A program made the position numbers and the translations under genes. From Comamonas sp. lk (GTDB lineage Bacteria; Pseudomonadota; Gammaproteobacteria; Burkholderiales; Burkholderiaceae_C): a DNA stretch of 43,414 nucleotides. The notes beneath the pieces are model-generated. The model did no database searches and was not told the origin of the DNA. It saw only the letters and a list, made by a program, of their open reading frames with translations. The stretch spans positions 1-43,414 of the forward strand of contig CAMATX010000009.1 in NCBI GenBank assembly GCA_945861345.1, in the 5' to 3' direction. Position 1 is the stretch's first letter, and each line of letters starts with the position of its first letter. Of the stretch, positions 35,032 to 43,414 are shown one piece after another.

Positions 35032-35573
35032 GAATTTTGGGTGTCGACCCCGGCCTGCGCACTACCGGTTTTGGGGTGATCGACCAGGAGGGGAGCGCCT
35101 TGCGCTACGTTGCCAGCGGCACCATCAGCACCCAAAAAATGGCCAGTCAGACTTTGCCTGATCGCCTCAAAGTCTTGTTTGATGGGATGGGCGAAGTCGT
35201 GCAGCGCTACCAGGCCGACTGCGCGGTGGTCGAAATCGTGTTCGTGAACGTCAACCCGCAGTCCACTTTGCTGCTGGGCCAGGCCCGTGGTGCGCTGATC
35301 AGCGCGCTGGTGCATGGCCAACTGCCGGTGATGGAGTACACCGCATTGCAAATGAAGCAGGCGGTGGTGGGCTACGGGCGCGCCGACAAACTGCAAATTC
35401 GCGAGATGGTGCGCCGCTTGCTCGATTTGCCCAGCCTGCCCGGCCCGGACGCGGCAGACGCCTTGGGCCTGGCCATTACCCATGCGCACGCGGGCGCTGC
35501 GATGGCGCGCATCGCGAAGGCGCAAGGCCTGGGCGCAGGCGGTGTGGGCTACAAAGCGGGGCGCAGCCGTTAA
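35028..35573 (+). CDS. ruvC: Holliday junction resolvase RuvC
   Basis: A 181-residue RNase H-fold endonuclease with all four acidic residues: D7 ([12 protein letters not shown]), E69 ([10 protein letters not shown]), D141 and D144 ([10 protein letters not shown]). It cuts Holliday junctions together with RuvAB. No ruvA or ruvB follows; the plus-strand cluster ends here and the convergent lpxC stops 38 bases downstream. Start fixed by the 4-base overlap with mtgA. Confidence 0.96.
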   Translation: MRILGVDPGLRTTGFGVIDQEGSALRYVASGTISTQKMASQTLPDRLKVLFDGMGEVVQRYQADCAVVEIVFVNVNPQSTLLLGQARGALISALVHGQLPVMEYTALQMKQAVVGYGRADKLQIREMVRRLLDLPSLPGPDAADALGLAITHAHAGAAMARIAKAQGLGAGGVGYKAGRSR

Positions 35574-35611
35574 ACGCAGCCGCAATTCACGCTGCAAAGG
35601 TGGCCCGACGA

Positions 35612-36535
35612 TTACCAGGCAGGTGCGAGCTGGCCAAAGCCTTTGGGCGCGTTGCGCACATCCTCAAAACTGACGACCTCCCAGTCCTGGGGCTGGGCTT
35701 GCAATTGGCGCAGCAGTGCGTTGTTCAGCGCGTGGCCCGAGCGGTGGGCGCGGTAGTGCGCTAGCAGCGGTTTGCCCAATAGATACAAATCTCCCATGGC
35801 GTCGAGAATTTTGTGTTTGACGAACTCGTCGTCGTAGCGCAGGCCATCGCTGTTGAGGACTTTGTAGTCGTCCATCACTATGGCATTGTCCAGACCGCCG
35901 CCCAGCGCCAGGCCGTTTTGGCGCATCATTTCGACGTCTTTGGTGAAGCCAAAAGTGCGGGCACGGGCGATGTCGCGGGCGTAAGAGCCTTCGCTCAGGT
36001 CAAACTCCACGCGCTGGCCCGTAGCGTCCACAGCGGGGTGTTGAAAATCGATTTCAAAGCTGAGCTTATAGCCATGAAAAGGCTCGAGCGAGGCCCATTT
36101 TTCGTCGCTGCCTTGGCCTTGGGCGACGCGGATCGGTGCCTTTACACGGATAAAGCGCCGGGGCGCGTTTTGCATGGCAATACCCGCGCTTTGCAGCAAA
36201 AAAACAAATGAGGCAGCCGAACCGTCCAGGATGGGCACTTCTTCAGCGGTGATATCGACCAGCAAATTGTCCACACCCAGGCCGGCGCAGGCGGACATCA
36301 GGTGCTCGACGGTGTGTACTTTGGCGTCGCCGCTGGACAGCGTGGAGGCCAGGCGGGTATCGGTGACCGCTTCGGGCGCCACCGCGATGTCTACCGACTG
36401 CGGTAAATCGACCCGGCGAAACACAATGCCAGTATCGGGTGGGGCAGGGCGCAGCGTGATTTCCACGCGCTGGCCACTGTGCAAGCCCACGCCAACGGCG
36501 CGGGTGAGGGATTGGAGCGTTCTTTGTTGCAGCAC
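35612..36535 (-). CDS. lpxC: UDP-3-O-acyl-N-acetylglucosamine deacetylase LpxC
   Basis: A 307-residue zinc deacetylase of lipid A synthesis. It has [10 protein letters not shown] (catalytic Glu and first His ligand), [17 protein letters not shown] (second His and Asp ligands) and [12 protein letters not shown] (catalytic His). It removes the acetyl group from UDP-3-O-acyl-GlcNAc, the committed step. The start is the GTG at 36535 (reads [15 protein letters not shown]), which matches the family N-terminus; no ATG is near. It follows ftsZ after 79 bases, the usual end of the dcw cluster. Confidence 0.95.
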   Translation of the reverse strand: MLQQRTLQSLTRAVGVGLHSGQRVEITLRPAPPDTGIVFRRVDLPQSVDIAVAPEAVTDTRLASTLSSGDAKVHTVEHLMSACAGLGVDNLLVDITAEEVPILDGSAASFVFLLQSAGIAMQNAPRRFIRVKAPIRVAQGQGSDEKWASLEPFHGYKLSFEIDFQHPAVDATGQRVEFDLSEGSYARDIARARTFGFTKDVEMMRQNGLALGGGLDNAIVMDDYKVLNSDGLRYDDEFVKHKILDAMGDLYLLGKPLLAHYRAHRSGHALNNALLRQLQAQPQDWEVVSFEDVRNAPKGFGQLAPAW

Positions 36536-36571
36536 GGTGCGATTGTAAAAGGCGCGCACGGTGCCCAGGCG

Positions 36572-36599
36572 GCGGACGCAGGAAAGTACCTGCGTCCGC
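36572..36599 (-). other. Strong stem-loop between ftsZ and lpxC, no U-tract
   Basis: GCGGACGCAGG (36572-36582), loop AAAGTA, CCTGCGTCCGC (36589-36599): a perfect 11-bp stem about 15 bases after the ftsZ stop. On the minus strand no run of U follows, so it is not a normal terminator. It could protect the ftsZ 3' end or tune lpxC expression. Confidence 0.6.
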
Positions 36600-36614
36600 G
36601 CCCGAGGTCCGGCT

Positions 36615-37904
36615 TTAGTCCGCCTGCTTGCGCAGGAAGGCCGGGATTTCGTAGTCGTCCATACCGCCGCTGGACAGGGCGTCCACTTTTTGCGCCGCCG
36701 AGGTCCGGGTGCCGCGCCACACCGCCGGGGTGCTGAGCGTGCCGTAGTCGGTCGCACTGGAGCTCTGTGCTGGCGCGCTGATGCCGGTGCCAGCGCCCAT
36801 GCCGGCGGCCGATCCCAAGGTCGTGGTTCCCATGGTCCGTGACATGGCGCTTGCGGGCATGGCCGCGTTGGTGCTTCCCATGGCGGCCGGTGCGGCGTCA
36901 TAGGTGCCGGTGCGCAGCACTTGCAGCGGAGGCGCGGTGCGGCGCGGACGGCTCAGACCGGTCGCCACCACGGTGACGCGCACGTTATCGCCCAGCGAAT
37001 CGTCGTAGGCGGTGCCGTAGATCACATGCGCTTCGGGCGAGGCGTAGGCGCGAATGGTGTTCATCGCCAGCTTGGATTCGCTCAACTTGAGCGAGCCTTT
37101 GGCCGCGGTGATCAGCACCAGTACACCCTTGGCGCCCGAGAGGTCGATGCCTTCGAGCAGCGGACAGGCCACGGCTTGTTCGGCGGCGATCCGCGCACGG
37201 TCCGGACCTTGGGCCAGGGCGGTGCCCATCATGGCTTTGCCGGGCTCGCCCATCACCGTGCGCACGTCCTCAAAGTCGACGTTCACATGGCCAGGCACGT
37301 TGATGATCTCGGCAATACCGCCGACGGCGTTTTTCAATACGTCGTTGGCATAGGAGAAAGCCTCGTCCTGGCTGATGTCGTCGCCCAGTACCTCGAGCAA
37401 CTTTTCGTTGAGCACCACGATCAGCGAGTCCACATTGGCCTCGAGTTCGGCCAGGCCTTCGTCGGCATTGCGCATGCGCGGGCCGCCTTCAAATTCGAAA
37501 GGCTTGGTCACCACGCCCACGGTCAGGATGCCCATTTCTTTGGCTACCCGCGCAATGATGGGCGCAGCGCCCGTGCCCGTGCCCCCGCCCATGCCGGCGG
37601 TAATGAAGAGCATATTGGCCCCTTCAATGGCGTTGCGGATGTCCTGCTCGGCCATTTCGGCGGCAGCGCGGCCTTTTTGGGGCCGGCTGCCCGCGCCCAG
37701 TCCGGTCTCGCCCAGCTGGATGGTGCGGTGCGCGGTGCTGCGACCCAGCGCCTGCGCATCGGTGTTGGCGCAAATGAATTCCACGCCGGTCACTTGGGAG
37801 TGGATCATGTACTCGACTGCATTGCCGCCGCCACCGCCCACGCCTATGACTTTAATAAGGGTTCCCTGGTTGAAAATTTCTTCTTCTATGAGTTCAATGG
37901 TCAT
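36615..37904 (-). CDS. ftsZ: Cell division protein FtsZ
   Basis: A 429-residue tubulin-like GTPase. The GTP-binding signature GGGTGTG is at residues 106-112, after NAVEYMI and NTDAQAL; T7-loop residues are in the [11 protein letters not shown] region. Beyond about residue 320 there is a Ala/Thr/Ser-rich linker, then the conserved tail [14 protein letters not shown] that binds FtsA and ZipA. It forms the Z-ring. A TAGGAG lies before the ATG. It follows ftsA after 166 bases, a gap in which a separate promoter is possible but not recognised. Confidence 0.98.
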   Translation of the reverse strand: MTIELIEEEIFNQGTLIKVIGVGGGGGNAVEYMIHSQVTGVEFICANTDAQALGRSTAHRTIQLGETGLGAGSRPQKGRAAAEMAEQDIRNAIEGANMLFITAGMGGGTGTGAAPIIARVAKEMGILTVGVVTKPFEFEGGPRMRNADEGLAELEANVDSLIVVLNEKLLEVLGDDISQDEAFSYANDVLKNAVGGIAEIINVPGHVNVDFEDVRTVMGEPGKAMMGTALAQGPDRARIAAEQAVACPLLEGIDLSGAKGVLVLITAAKGSLKLSESKLAMNTIRAYASPEAHVIYGTAYDDSLGDNVRVTVVATGLSRPRRTAPPLQVLRTGTYDAAPAAMGSTNAAMPASAMSRTMGTTTLGSAAGMGAGTGISAPAQSSSATDYGTLSTPAVWRGTRTSAAQKVDALSSGGMDDYEIPAFLRKQAD

Positions 37905-38070
37905 GTGCGGCTCCTAATGGTTGTGGCTGCGAAAAAAACGGGTTATCGAGAGTCTGGGTATCCAACGAAAAAGGCAAGGGGAACAGGGGTGGCCCGGCGC
38001 GCGCCAGCCAAAGGTACATGGCGGCACTGTGGCACCAGCGGCGATTGATGGGGCGGACATCATTTTTCAT

Positions 38071-39300
38071 TTAGAAATTTCCGGCAAAAAAGTCACGAAT
38101 CTGACCAAAAGCGCTTTTGACTGAGCCGCCTTTTTGGGCCACCTTGATGCCGCGCATGCGGGCGATGCGGGCCTCTTCCAAAAATCCCATGACCGTTGCG
38201 GCGCGCGGTTGCGCAACCATGTCGGACAGGGCGTTGGCGTACTGCGGGATGCCCCGGCGCACCGGCTTTAAAAAAATGTCTTCGCCAAGCTCGACCATGC
38301 CGGGCATCACACAGCTGCCGCCGGTGAGCACGATGCCCGAAGAGAGCACCTCCTCGTAGCCCGAGTCGCGCATCACCTGGTTGACCAGGGTGAAGATTTC
38401 TTCGATGCGTGGCTCGATGACACCGGCCAGCGCCTGGCGGCTGAGCATGCGCGGGCCGCGGTCGCCCAAGCCGGGCACTTCGACCTGTACTTCGGGATCG
38501 ACCAAAACCTGCTTGGCGTGGCCGCTCTCGACTTTGATGTCCTCGGCGTCTTTGGTCGGGGTGCGCAGCGCCATGGCGATGTCGCTGGTAATCAGGTCGC
38601 CGGCGATCGGGATCACGGCAGTGTGGCGGATGGCGCCGTTGGTGAAGATGGCGATGTCGGTCGTGCCTGCACCAATGTCTACCAGCGCGACGCCCAGTTC
38701 ACGCTCGTCTTCGGTCAGCACCGACAGGCTCGAGGCCAGCGGGTTGAGCATGAGTTGCTCTACTTCCAGGCCGCAGCGGCGCACGCATTTGATGATGTTC
38801 TCGGCTGCGCTTTGCGCGCCGGTCACGATATGCACCTTGGCTTCTAGGCGCATGCCGCTCATGCCGATGGGCTCTTTGACATCCTGCCCGTCGATGATGA
38901 ATTCCTGGGGCTCTACCAACAGCAGTCGCTGGTCGCTGGAAATATGGATGGCCTTGGCCGTCTCGACCACGCGCGTGACGTCGGCCTGGCTGACTTCGCG
39001 GTCCTTGATGGCCACCATGCCGCTGGAATTGAGGCCGCGGATGTGGCTGCCGGTAATGCCGGTGTAGACGCGGGTGATTTTGCAGTCGGCCATCAGCTCG
39101 GCCTCTTTGAGCGCCTGCTGGATGCTGTGCACCGTCGCGTCGATATTGACCACCACACCGCGTTTGAGGCCGTTGCTCGGTGCCGAGCCAAAACCGGCCA
39201 GGCGCAGGGATCCGTCGGGCAGCACCTCGGCGACCACCGCCATCACCTTGGCGGTTCCAATGTCCAGTCCAACGACTAAGTCTTTGTATTCTCGGGCCAT
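38071..39300 (-). CDS. ftsA: Cell division protein FtsA
   Basis: A 409-residue actin-like ATPase: DLVVGLDIGTAKVMAVV (phosphate 1), VALVDIGAGTTDIAIF (phosphate 2) and VLTGGSCVMPGMVELGE (adenosine). The C-terminal ~20 residues include an amphipathic stretch (AFGQIRDFFAGNF) that would hold it to the membrane. It anchors FtsZ and recruits later divisome proteins. It lies 25 bases after ftsQ on the minus strand. Confidence 0.98.
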   Translation of the reverse strand: MAREYKDLVVGLDIGTAKVMAVVAEVLPDGSLRLAGFGSAPSNGLKRGVVVNIDATVHSIQQALKEAELMADCKITRVYTGITGSHIRGLNSSGMVAIKDREVSQADVTRVVETAKAIHISSDQRLLLVEPQEFIIDGQDVKEPIGMSGMRLEAKVHIVTGAQSAAENIIKCVRRCGLEVEQLMLNPLASSLSVLTEDERELGVALVDIGAGTTDIAIFTNGAIRHTAVIPIAGDLITSDIAMALRTPTKDAEDIKVESGHAKQVLVDPEVQVEVPGLGDRGPRMLSRQALAGVIEPRIEEIFTLVNQVMRDSGYEEVLSSGIVLTGGSCVMPGMVELGEDIFLKPVRRGIPQYANALSDMVAQPRAATVMGFLEEARIARMRGIKVAQKGGSVKSAFGQIRDFFAGNF

Positions 39301-39325
39301 AGATTTCTACCTGTTGTTTTGATCG

Positions 39326-40111
39326 TCAAGGGGTGGGGTTGGCGGCGGCCAGGGTGCTGACGCCGCGTAAACGCAGGGCGTAGCCGTTCTCGTGCCGCAA
39401 ATCGGCCGATTCCAGCGCGCCCACGGGCCGCCCATAACGCGCAACGACACGCGTCAGAGTGGATAAAAAACTGCGGCAGCGCGCGGCGATTTCTTCGCTA
39501 TCGCCCCGGCCCGCTTCAATCTTGGCGCCACCGGCCAGCGCAATGCGCCAGCTGCCCTGGCTGCTCAGCTCCAGCGCATCAATACTGAGATTGAGCGCCG
39601 AAAACAAGGGTTCCACCTGTTGGTAGGTGGCCAGCACCTGTGCGCTTTGGTTTTGGGGGCCGTTCAAGCGGGGCAGGCCGTCTTGGTCGACTTCACCGAC
39701 GTTGGCGTCAAACACTTCGCCATAGCTATTGAGCAAGCGTTGTTCGCTTTCGTCGCCCCAATAAGCGACGACTTCGTGCTCCTGCAGCTGCACGCGCAGG
39801 CGGTTGGGAAACTCGCGGTGTACCACCGCGCGGCGCACCCACGGAATGGCCTCAAAAGCCTCGCGGGTTTGGGCCAAGTTCATAGTGAAGAATGAGCCCC
39901 TTACGCGCGAGACCACATGGGCGCGTACCGTGGGCACATTGCAATGGACGACATCGCCAAGCACTGTGATGCGCGTGAAAGAAAAAGCCGGCCGGCTGGC
40001 AACCCAGCGTGTCAGGCTCAGTGTGATGGCCAAAGCGCCAATCACAAATAAAGCGATCGCCGCGCCGTTGAGCAAGCGCACATCCAGGCCTTGGTTTTGG
40101 TCGCGGTTCAT
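39326..40111 (-). CDS. ftsQ: Cell division protein FtsQ
   Basis: A 261-residue bitopic membrane protein: one N-terminal helix ([21 protein letters not shown]), then a POTRA domain ([22 protein letters not shown]) and the beta domain with [22 protein letters not shown]. It links FtsL/FtsB to the divisome. The ATG at 40111 overlaps the ddl stop by four bases; an upstream in-frame start lies within ddl and is rejected. Confidence 0.96.
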   Translation of the reverse strand: MNRDQNQGLDVRLLNGAAIALFVIGALAITLSLTRWVASRPAFSFTRITVLGDVVHCNVPTVRAHVVSRVRGSFFTMNLAQTREAFEAIPWVRRAVVHREFPNRLRVQLQEHEVVAYWGDESEQRLLNSYGEVFDANVGEVDQDGLPRLNGPQNQSAQVLATYQQVEPLFSALNLSIDALELSSQGSWRIALAGGAKIEAGRGDSEEIAARCRSFLSTLTRVVARYGRPVGALESADLRHENGYALRLRGVSTLAAANPTP

Positions 40112-41088
40112 GCGGCGCCTCCTTTTAGGAGCGGGCTGTCCAGCGCGGCATCGGCCAAGAGGCGCACGCACAGTGCTTCATAACTGATGCCGTCGGCGCG
40201 CGCCGACATCGGCACCAGAGAATGGCTGGTCATGCCCGGCGAGGTGTTCATTTCCAGTAAAAAGGGCTGCTGGTCGCTGGCGCGCAGCATCAGGTCGGCG
40301 CGGCCCCAGCCGCGACAGCCCAGTGCCCGGTAGGCCGCCAGCACCAGGGTTTGCAGCGCCTGCTCCAAGGCCGCAGGTAAACCACTTGGGCAGTGGTATT
40401 TCACGACATCGGTGAAATACTTGTTTTGGTAGTCGTAGGCGCCATAGGGCGCCTGTATGCGCACCACTGGCAAGGCCCGTGCGTGGTCGCCGCTGCCGAT
40501 CACCGGGCAGGTCAGCTCGGCGCCATCAATGAATTGCTCGCACAGCACCTGGTTGTCGTAGCGGGCGGCCAGATCGAATGCCGCTTGCATTTGCGCGGCG
40601 CTTTGCACTTTGCTCACCCCGATGGACGAGCCCTCGTGCGGCGGTTTGACGATTAGGGGCAGGCCCAGTTCTGCGGGAATCTGCGTAATCGCGGCACTGT
40701 CTGGCGCGTTGGCAGGCAAGACGCGGTAAGCCGGCGTGGGCAGGCCCTGGGCTAGCCAGATACGTTTGGTCATTACCTTATCGACCGCAATGCTCGAGGC
40801 CATCACGCCCGAGCCGGTGTAGGGAATGCCCAGGAGTTCAAGGGCGCCTTGCACCGTGCCGTCCTCGCCATGGCGGCCGTGCAGGGCGATAAAGCAGCGC
40901 GCAAAACCTTGCTCGCGCAGCGCCCAGAGTGACTGCTGCTGCGGATCAAACGCATGGGCGTCCACCCCCTGGCTGCGCAGGGCCGCCAAAACACCTTGGC
41001 CCGACATGAGCGAAATCGCGCGTTCGGCCGAGCTGCCCCCCATGAGCACAGCGACTTTGCCAAAGTGCATGTTTGACGCGGTGCTCAT
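40108..41088 (-). CDS. ddl: D-alanine--D-alanine ligase
   Basis: A 326-residue ATP-grasp ligase. Visible blocks: [61 protein letters not shown], and [15 protein letters not shown]. It makes the D-Ala-D-Ala dipeptide for murein precursors. The ATG at 41088 overlaps the murC stop by four bases. Position in the dcw block suggests the DdlB form. Confidence 0.97.
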   Translation of the reverse strand: MSTASNMHFGKVAVLMGGSSAERAISLMSGQGVLAALRSQGVDAHAFDPQQQSLWALREQGFARCFIALHGRHGEDGTVQGALELLGIPYTGSGVMASSIAVDKVMTKRIWLAQGLPTPAYRVLPANAPDSAAITQIPAELGLPLIVKPPHEGSSIGVSKVQSAAQMQAAFDLAARYDNQVLCEQFIDGAELTCPVIGSGDHARALPVVRIQAPYGAYDYQNKYFTDVVKYHCPSGLPAALEQALQTLVLAAYRALGCRGWGRADLMLRASDQQPFLLEMNTSPGMTSHSLVPMSARADGISYEALCVRLLADAALDSPLLKGGAA

Positions 41089-42500
41089 GCTACGGCCTGC
41101 GCTTGTTGGGTGGCGCGCAAACGCGCTACCACCTGGCCAGCCAGCGCGCCAATGGAGCCCGCGCCCATGCACAAGAGCACATCGCCATCGCGTGCCTTGG
41201 CGATGGCCGCCGTCGCCATGTCGGCAACGGCGCCTACAAAGGCCGGCGCGCTGCCGGAGCTCGCTTGCAAGGCCTGGCCCAAGGCGCTGCTGTCGGCGCC
41301 GGCAATGGGTGCCTCGCCGGCGCCGTAGACCTCGGCCAGTAGCACGGCGTCCGCCAAGGCCAGCACCGCGACGAAGTCGGCAAAACAATCCTGGGTGCGC
41401 GTATAGCGGTGCGGCTGGAAGGCCAGAACCAAGCGCCGTCCAGCAAATGCGCCACGGGCCGCTGCCAAGGTCGCTGCGATTTCGGTGGGGTGGTGGCCAT
41501 AGTCGTCCACCACGGCCATGCTGCCGCCGGTGGGTAAGTGGTGCTCTCCGTAACGCTCAAAGCGCCGCTCCACGCCGTCAAACGCGCGCAATGCCTTTTG
41601 TACCGCTGCATCGGGGATGCCGAGCGTCATGGCCACAGCGATTGCGGCCAATGCGTTGCGCACATTGTGCTCACCGCAGAGATTGAGGACGATGTCCAGC
41701 GTGGGCAGCGTGCCGCGCTGCACCCTGAAATGCATTTGACCGCTTACCGCGCGCACATCCACCGCGCGGACTTGGGCGTCAGCGCCCAAGCCATAAGTGC
41801 TGACGCGGCAATGCACTTGGGAGGCTATGGCGCTCAGAGCAGCATCGTCGCTGCACAAGACGGCGGTGCCGTAAAAAGGCAAGCGGTGCAGAAAATCGAC
41901 AAAAGCCTGTTGCAGACGGCCAAAGTCCTGGCCATAGGTTTGCATGTGGTCAGAATCGATATTGGTCACGATGGCCAGTACCGGCAGCAGGTGCACAAAG
42001 GAGGCATCGGACTCATCGGCCTCGGCCACCAGGTACTCGCCACGGCCCAGTCGCGCCGCTGTGCCGGCGCTGCGCAGGCGTGCGCCGATCACAAAGCTGG
42101 GGTCCAGCCCGGCCTGGACTAAGACGCTCGTGAGCAGGCTGGTCGTGGTCGTCTTGCCGTGGGTGCCGGCCACTGCGATGCCTTGTTTGGAACGCATCAG
42201 CTCGGCGAGCATTTGCGCGCGCTGCACCACGGGAATCTGCAGCGCCTTGGCATGAAGCACTTCAGCGTTATCCGCGGCCACGGCGCTGGAAGTAACGACC
42301 ACGTCTGCCCCGGCGACCTGGGCGCCAACGTGACCGACAAAAGTGCGGATGCCGCGCGCCGCTAGTTGTTGCAAAGTGATGCTGTCGTTATGGTCCGAGC
42401 CCGACACCTGGTAGCCCTGGGCGTGCAAGATGTCGGCAATGCCCGACATGCCCGCGCCGCCGATGCCGACAAAGTGAATGTGCTGCACACCGCGCATCAT
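41085..42500 (-). CDS. murC: UDP-N-acetylmuramate--L-alanine ligase MurC
   Basis: A 471-residue Mur ligase. [18 protein letters not shown] is the UDP-binding domain, [14 protein letters not shown] the ATP loop and [21 protein letters not shown] the central block; [16 protein letters not shown] marks the C-terminal domain. It adds the first amino acid of the stem peptide. ATG 42500 overlaps the murG stop by two bases (ATGA), and its own stop overlaps ddl. Confidence 0.97.
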   Translation of the reverse strand: MMRGVQHIHFVGIGGAGMSGIADILHAQGYQVSGSDHNDSITLQQLAARGIRTFVGHVGAQVAGADVVVTSSAVAADNAEVLHAKALQIPVVQRAQMLAELMRSKQGIAVAGTHGKTTTTSLLTSVLVQAGLDPSFVIGARLRSAGTAARLGRGEYLVAEADESDASFVHLLPVLAIVTNIDSDHMQTYGQDFGRLQQAFVDFLHRLPFYGTAVLCSDDAALSAIASQVHCRVSTYGLGADAQVRAVDVRAVSGQMHFRVQRGTLPTLDIVLNLCGEHNVRNALAAIAVAMTLGIPDAAVQKALRAFDGVERRFERYGEHHLPTGGSMAVVDDYGHHPTEIAATLAAARGAFAGRRLVLAFQPHRYTRTQDCFADFVAVLALADAVLLAEVYGAGEAPIAGADSSALGQALQASSGSAPAFVGAVADMATAAIAKARDGDVLLCMGAGSIGALAGQVVARLRATQQAQAVA

Positions 42501-43414
42501 GCGAGCGCCTCCTGGCAGGCAGCCACCATGGCCGCCGTAGCCTGCAAGTTTTGCATCGCTTTGGCGGCCTGCGCGTGGCGCGACAAAGTGGGCCGGTCGC
42601 AGGTTTGCAGCCACTGGGCGAGGCTTTGCGCCGTCAGGGTGGATTGGGGCATCAGCCAGGCGGCGCCTTGGTCGGCCAAAAAACGGGCGTTATGGGTTTG
42701 GTGGTCGTCCACGGCCGCAGGGAAGGGCACGAACAAGGCTGCAGCGCCCACGGCAGCGATCTCGGTCACGGTGCTGGCACCAGCGCGGCAGATGACCAGG
42801 TCGGCGCGGGCCATGGCGCTGGCGGTGTCGTCGATAAACGGGGTCAACTCGGCCTGCACACCCGCTTGCGCATAGGCATTGCGCAGAGCCTCAATATGCT
42901 GCTCGCCGCTTTGGTGGACCACGACGGGGCGCTCTGCTGCGCCTAGCTGGGCCAGCGCTTGGGGCACGATTTGGTTGAGCGCTTGTGCGCCCAGGCTGCC
43001 GCCGAGCACCAGAATCTGTAGGGGGCCGCAGCGTGCGGCAAAGCGTTGCTCGGGCAGAGCCTGTTGCAAAAACTCGGCGCGCAAGGGGTTGCCCACATGC
43101 TGGGCGCCAACCAAGGCCTGAGGGAAGGCGCAAAACACGCGGCGCGCCAAGCGGGCCAGCACTTTGTTGGCTGCACCGGCCACGGAGTTTTGTTCGTGCA
43201 GCACCAAGGGCGTACGGCGCAGCCAGGCCATCAGTCCGCCGGGTAGGCTGATATAGCCACCAAAACCCAGCACCACGTCGGGGCGCACACGCGCCAGCAC
43301 CTGCAGGCTTTGCCAGCAGGCGCGCAGCAAGCGCACGGGCAGGAGCGCCAAGGTCGCCACACCTTTGCCGCGCACGCCTGAAAAAGTGATGGCTTCGAAG
43401 GCAAATCCGCGCGG
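42497..43414 (-). CDS. murG: UDP-GlcNAc--undecaprenyl-PP-MurNAc-pentapeptide transferase MurG, N-terminus beyond the window
   Basis: The frame is open to the right edge; 305 C-terminal codons are present and about 50 N-terminal residues are missing. It has [40 protein letters not shown] and [25 protein letters not shown], all diagnostic of this GT28 enzyme, which makes lipid II on the inner face of the membrane. It is the first gene seen in the murG-murC-ddl-ftsQ-ftsA-ftsZ-lpxC series. Confidence 0.96.
   Translation of the reverse strand, partial: PRGFAFEAITFSGVRGKGVATLALLPVRLLRACWQSLQVLARVRPDVVLGFGGYISLPGGLMAWLRRTPLVLHEQNSVAGAANKVLARLARRVFCAFPQALVGAQHVGNPLRAEFLQQALPEQRFAARCGPLQILVLGGSLGAQALNQIVPQALAQLGAAERPVVVHQSGEQHIEALRNAYAQAGVQAELTPFIDDTASAMARADLVICRAGASTVTEIAAVGAAALFVPFPAAVDDHQTHNARFLADQGAAWLMPQSTLTAQSLAQWLQTCDRPTLSRHAQAAKAMQNLQATAAMVAACQEALA

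Noticed and set aside
1-43414. Mobile elements, prophage, toxin-antitoxin or defence islands
   Set aside because: No transposase, integrase, recombinase or paired small toxin-antitoxin genes were recognised, and nearly all space is taken by core genes.

Overview
The window is chromosomal DNA of a GC-rich Gram-negative bacterium. Protein sequences and gene order point to Betaproteobacteria, order Burkholderiales, most likely Comamonadaceae. The supporting blocks are ffh/ccsA-like/PP0621/ampD, nrdA-nrdB-histone-H1-like, accB-accC-prmA, RNB-nuclease/TonB/mtgA and the dcw block murG-murC-ddl-ftsQ-ftsA-ftsZ-lpxC. The placement is inference from recognised families; no search was run. It is mostly core genome: I see no insertion sequence, prophage, CRISPR array or rRNA operon. 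One tRNA gene, tRNA-Met(CAT), is present.

Layout. 1-2094 (minus): a truncated class V aminotransferase and ychF. 2221-6770 (plus): a UbiH-family monooxygenase, a DsbC-type disulfide isomerase, an M61 peptidase with a PDZ domain, and an enoyl-CoA hydratase. 6767-11513 (minus): a five-gene cluster, read from the promoter end as an outer-membrane porin-like barrel, a short PstS-like periplasmic protein, a membrane HAMP/PP2C (SpoIIE-type) phosphatase, an RsbW-type anti-sigma ATPase and a STAS antagonist. This looks like an envelope-linked partner-switching system with no sigma factor beside it. 11707-13740 (plus): tRNA-Met with a terminator, miaB and a lipocalin. 13756-16782: ffh, divergent from a ccsA-like gene, a small zinc-binding membrane protein and ampD. 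16783-21760 (plus): a 417-base regulatory region with two NrdR-like boxes, class Ia nrdA (two ATP-cones) and nrdB, and an H1-like DNA-binding protein built on an 18-bp tandem repeat. 21804-25867 (minus): prmA, accC, accB, a TlpA-like thioredoxin and a nucleotidyltransferase-like protein. 25922-27316 (plus): mpl. 27339-31304 (minus): a class I DAHP synthase behind an aromatic-rich leader peptide and terminator, then tldD and rodA. 31354-35573 (plus): RNB nuclease, TonB-like protein, mtgA, ruvC. 35612-43414 (minus): lpxC, ftsZ, ftsA, ftsQ, ddl, murC and the 3' part of murG.

How it fits together. Much of the window serves the cell envelope and division: murein precursors (murC, ddl, murG), polymerisation (rodA, mtgA), recycling (ampD, mpl), lipid A (lpxC) and the divisome (ftsQAZ). 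The rest is core metabolism: fatty-acid initiation, deoxyribonucleotides, entry to the shikimate pathway, and tRNA and ribosomal-protein modification. The strongest regulatory finding is a ribosome-dependent attenuator in front of the DAHP synthase: a 22-codon leader with seven aromatic codons in a run of eight, then an intrinsic terminator, with the end of the leader able to act as an antiterminator. The tandem NrdR boxes over the nrdA promoter are the next clearest, followed by the porin/PstS-like/PP2C/RsbW/STAS cluster. The shikimate genes aroQ and aroE are missing from the two places (beside accB and before mtgA) where relatives usually carry them.
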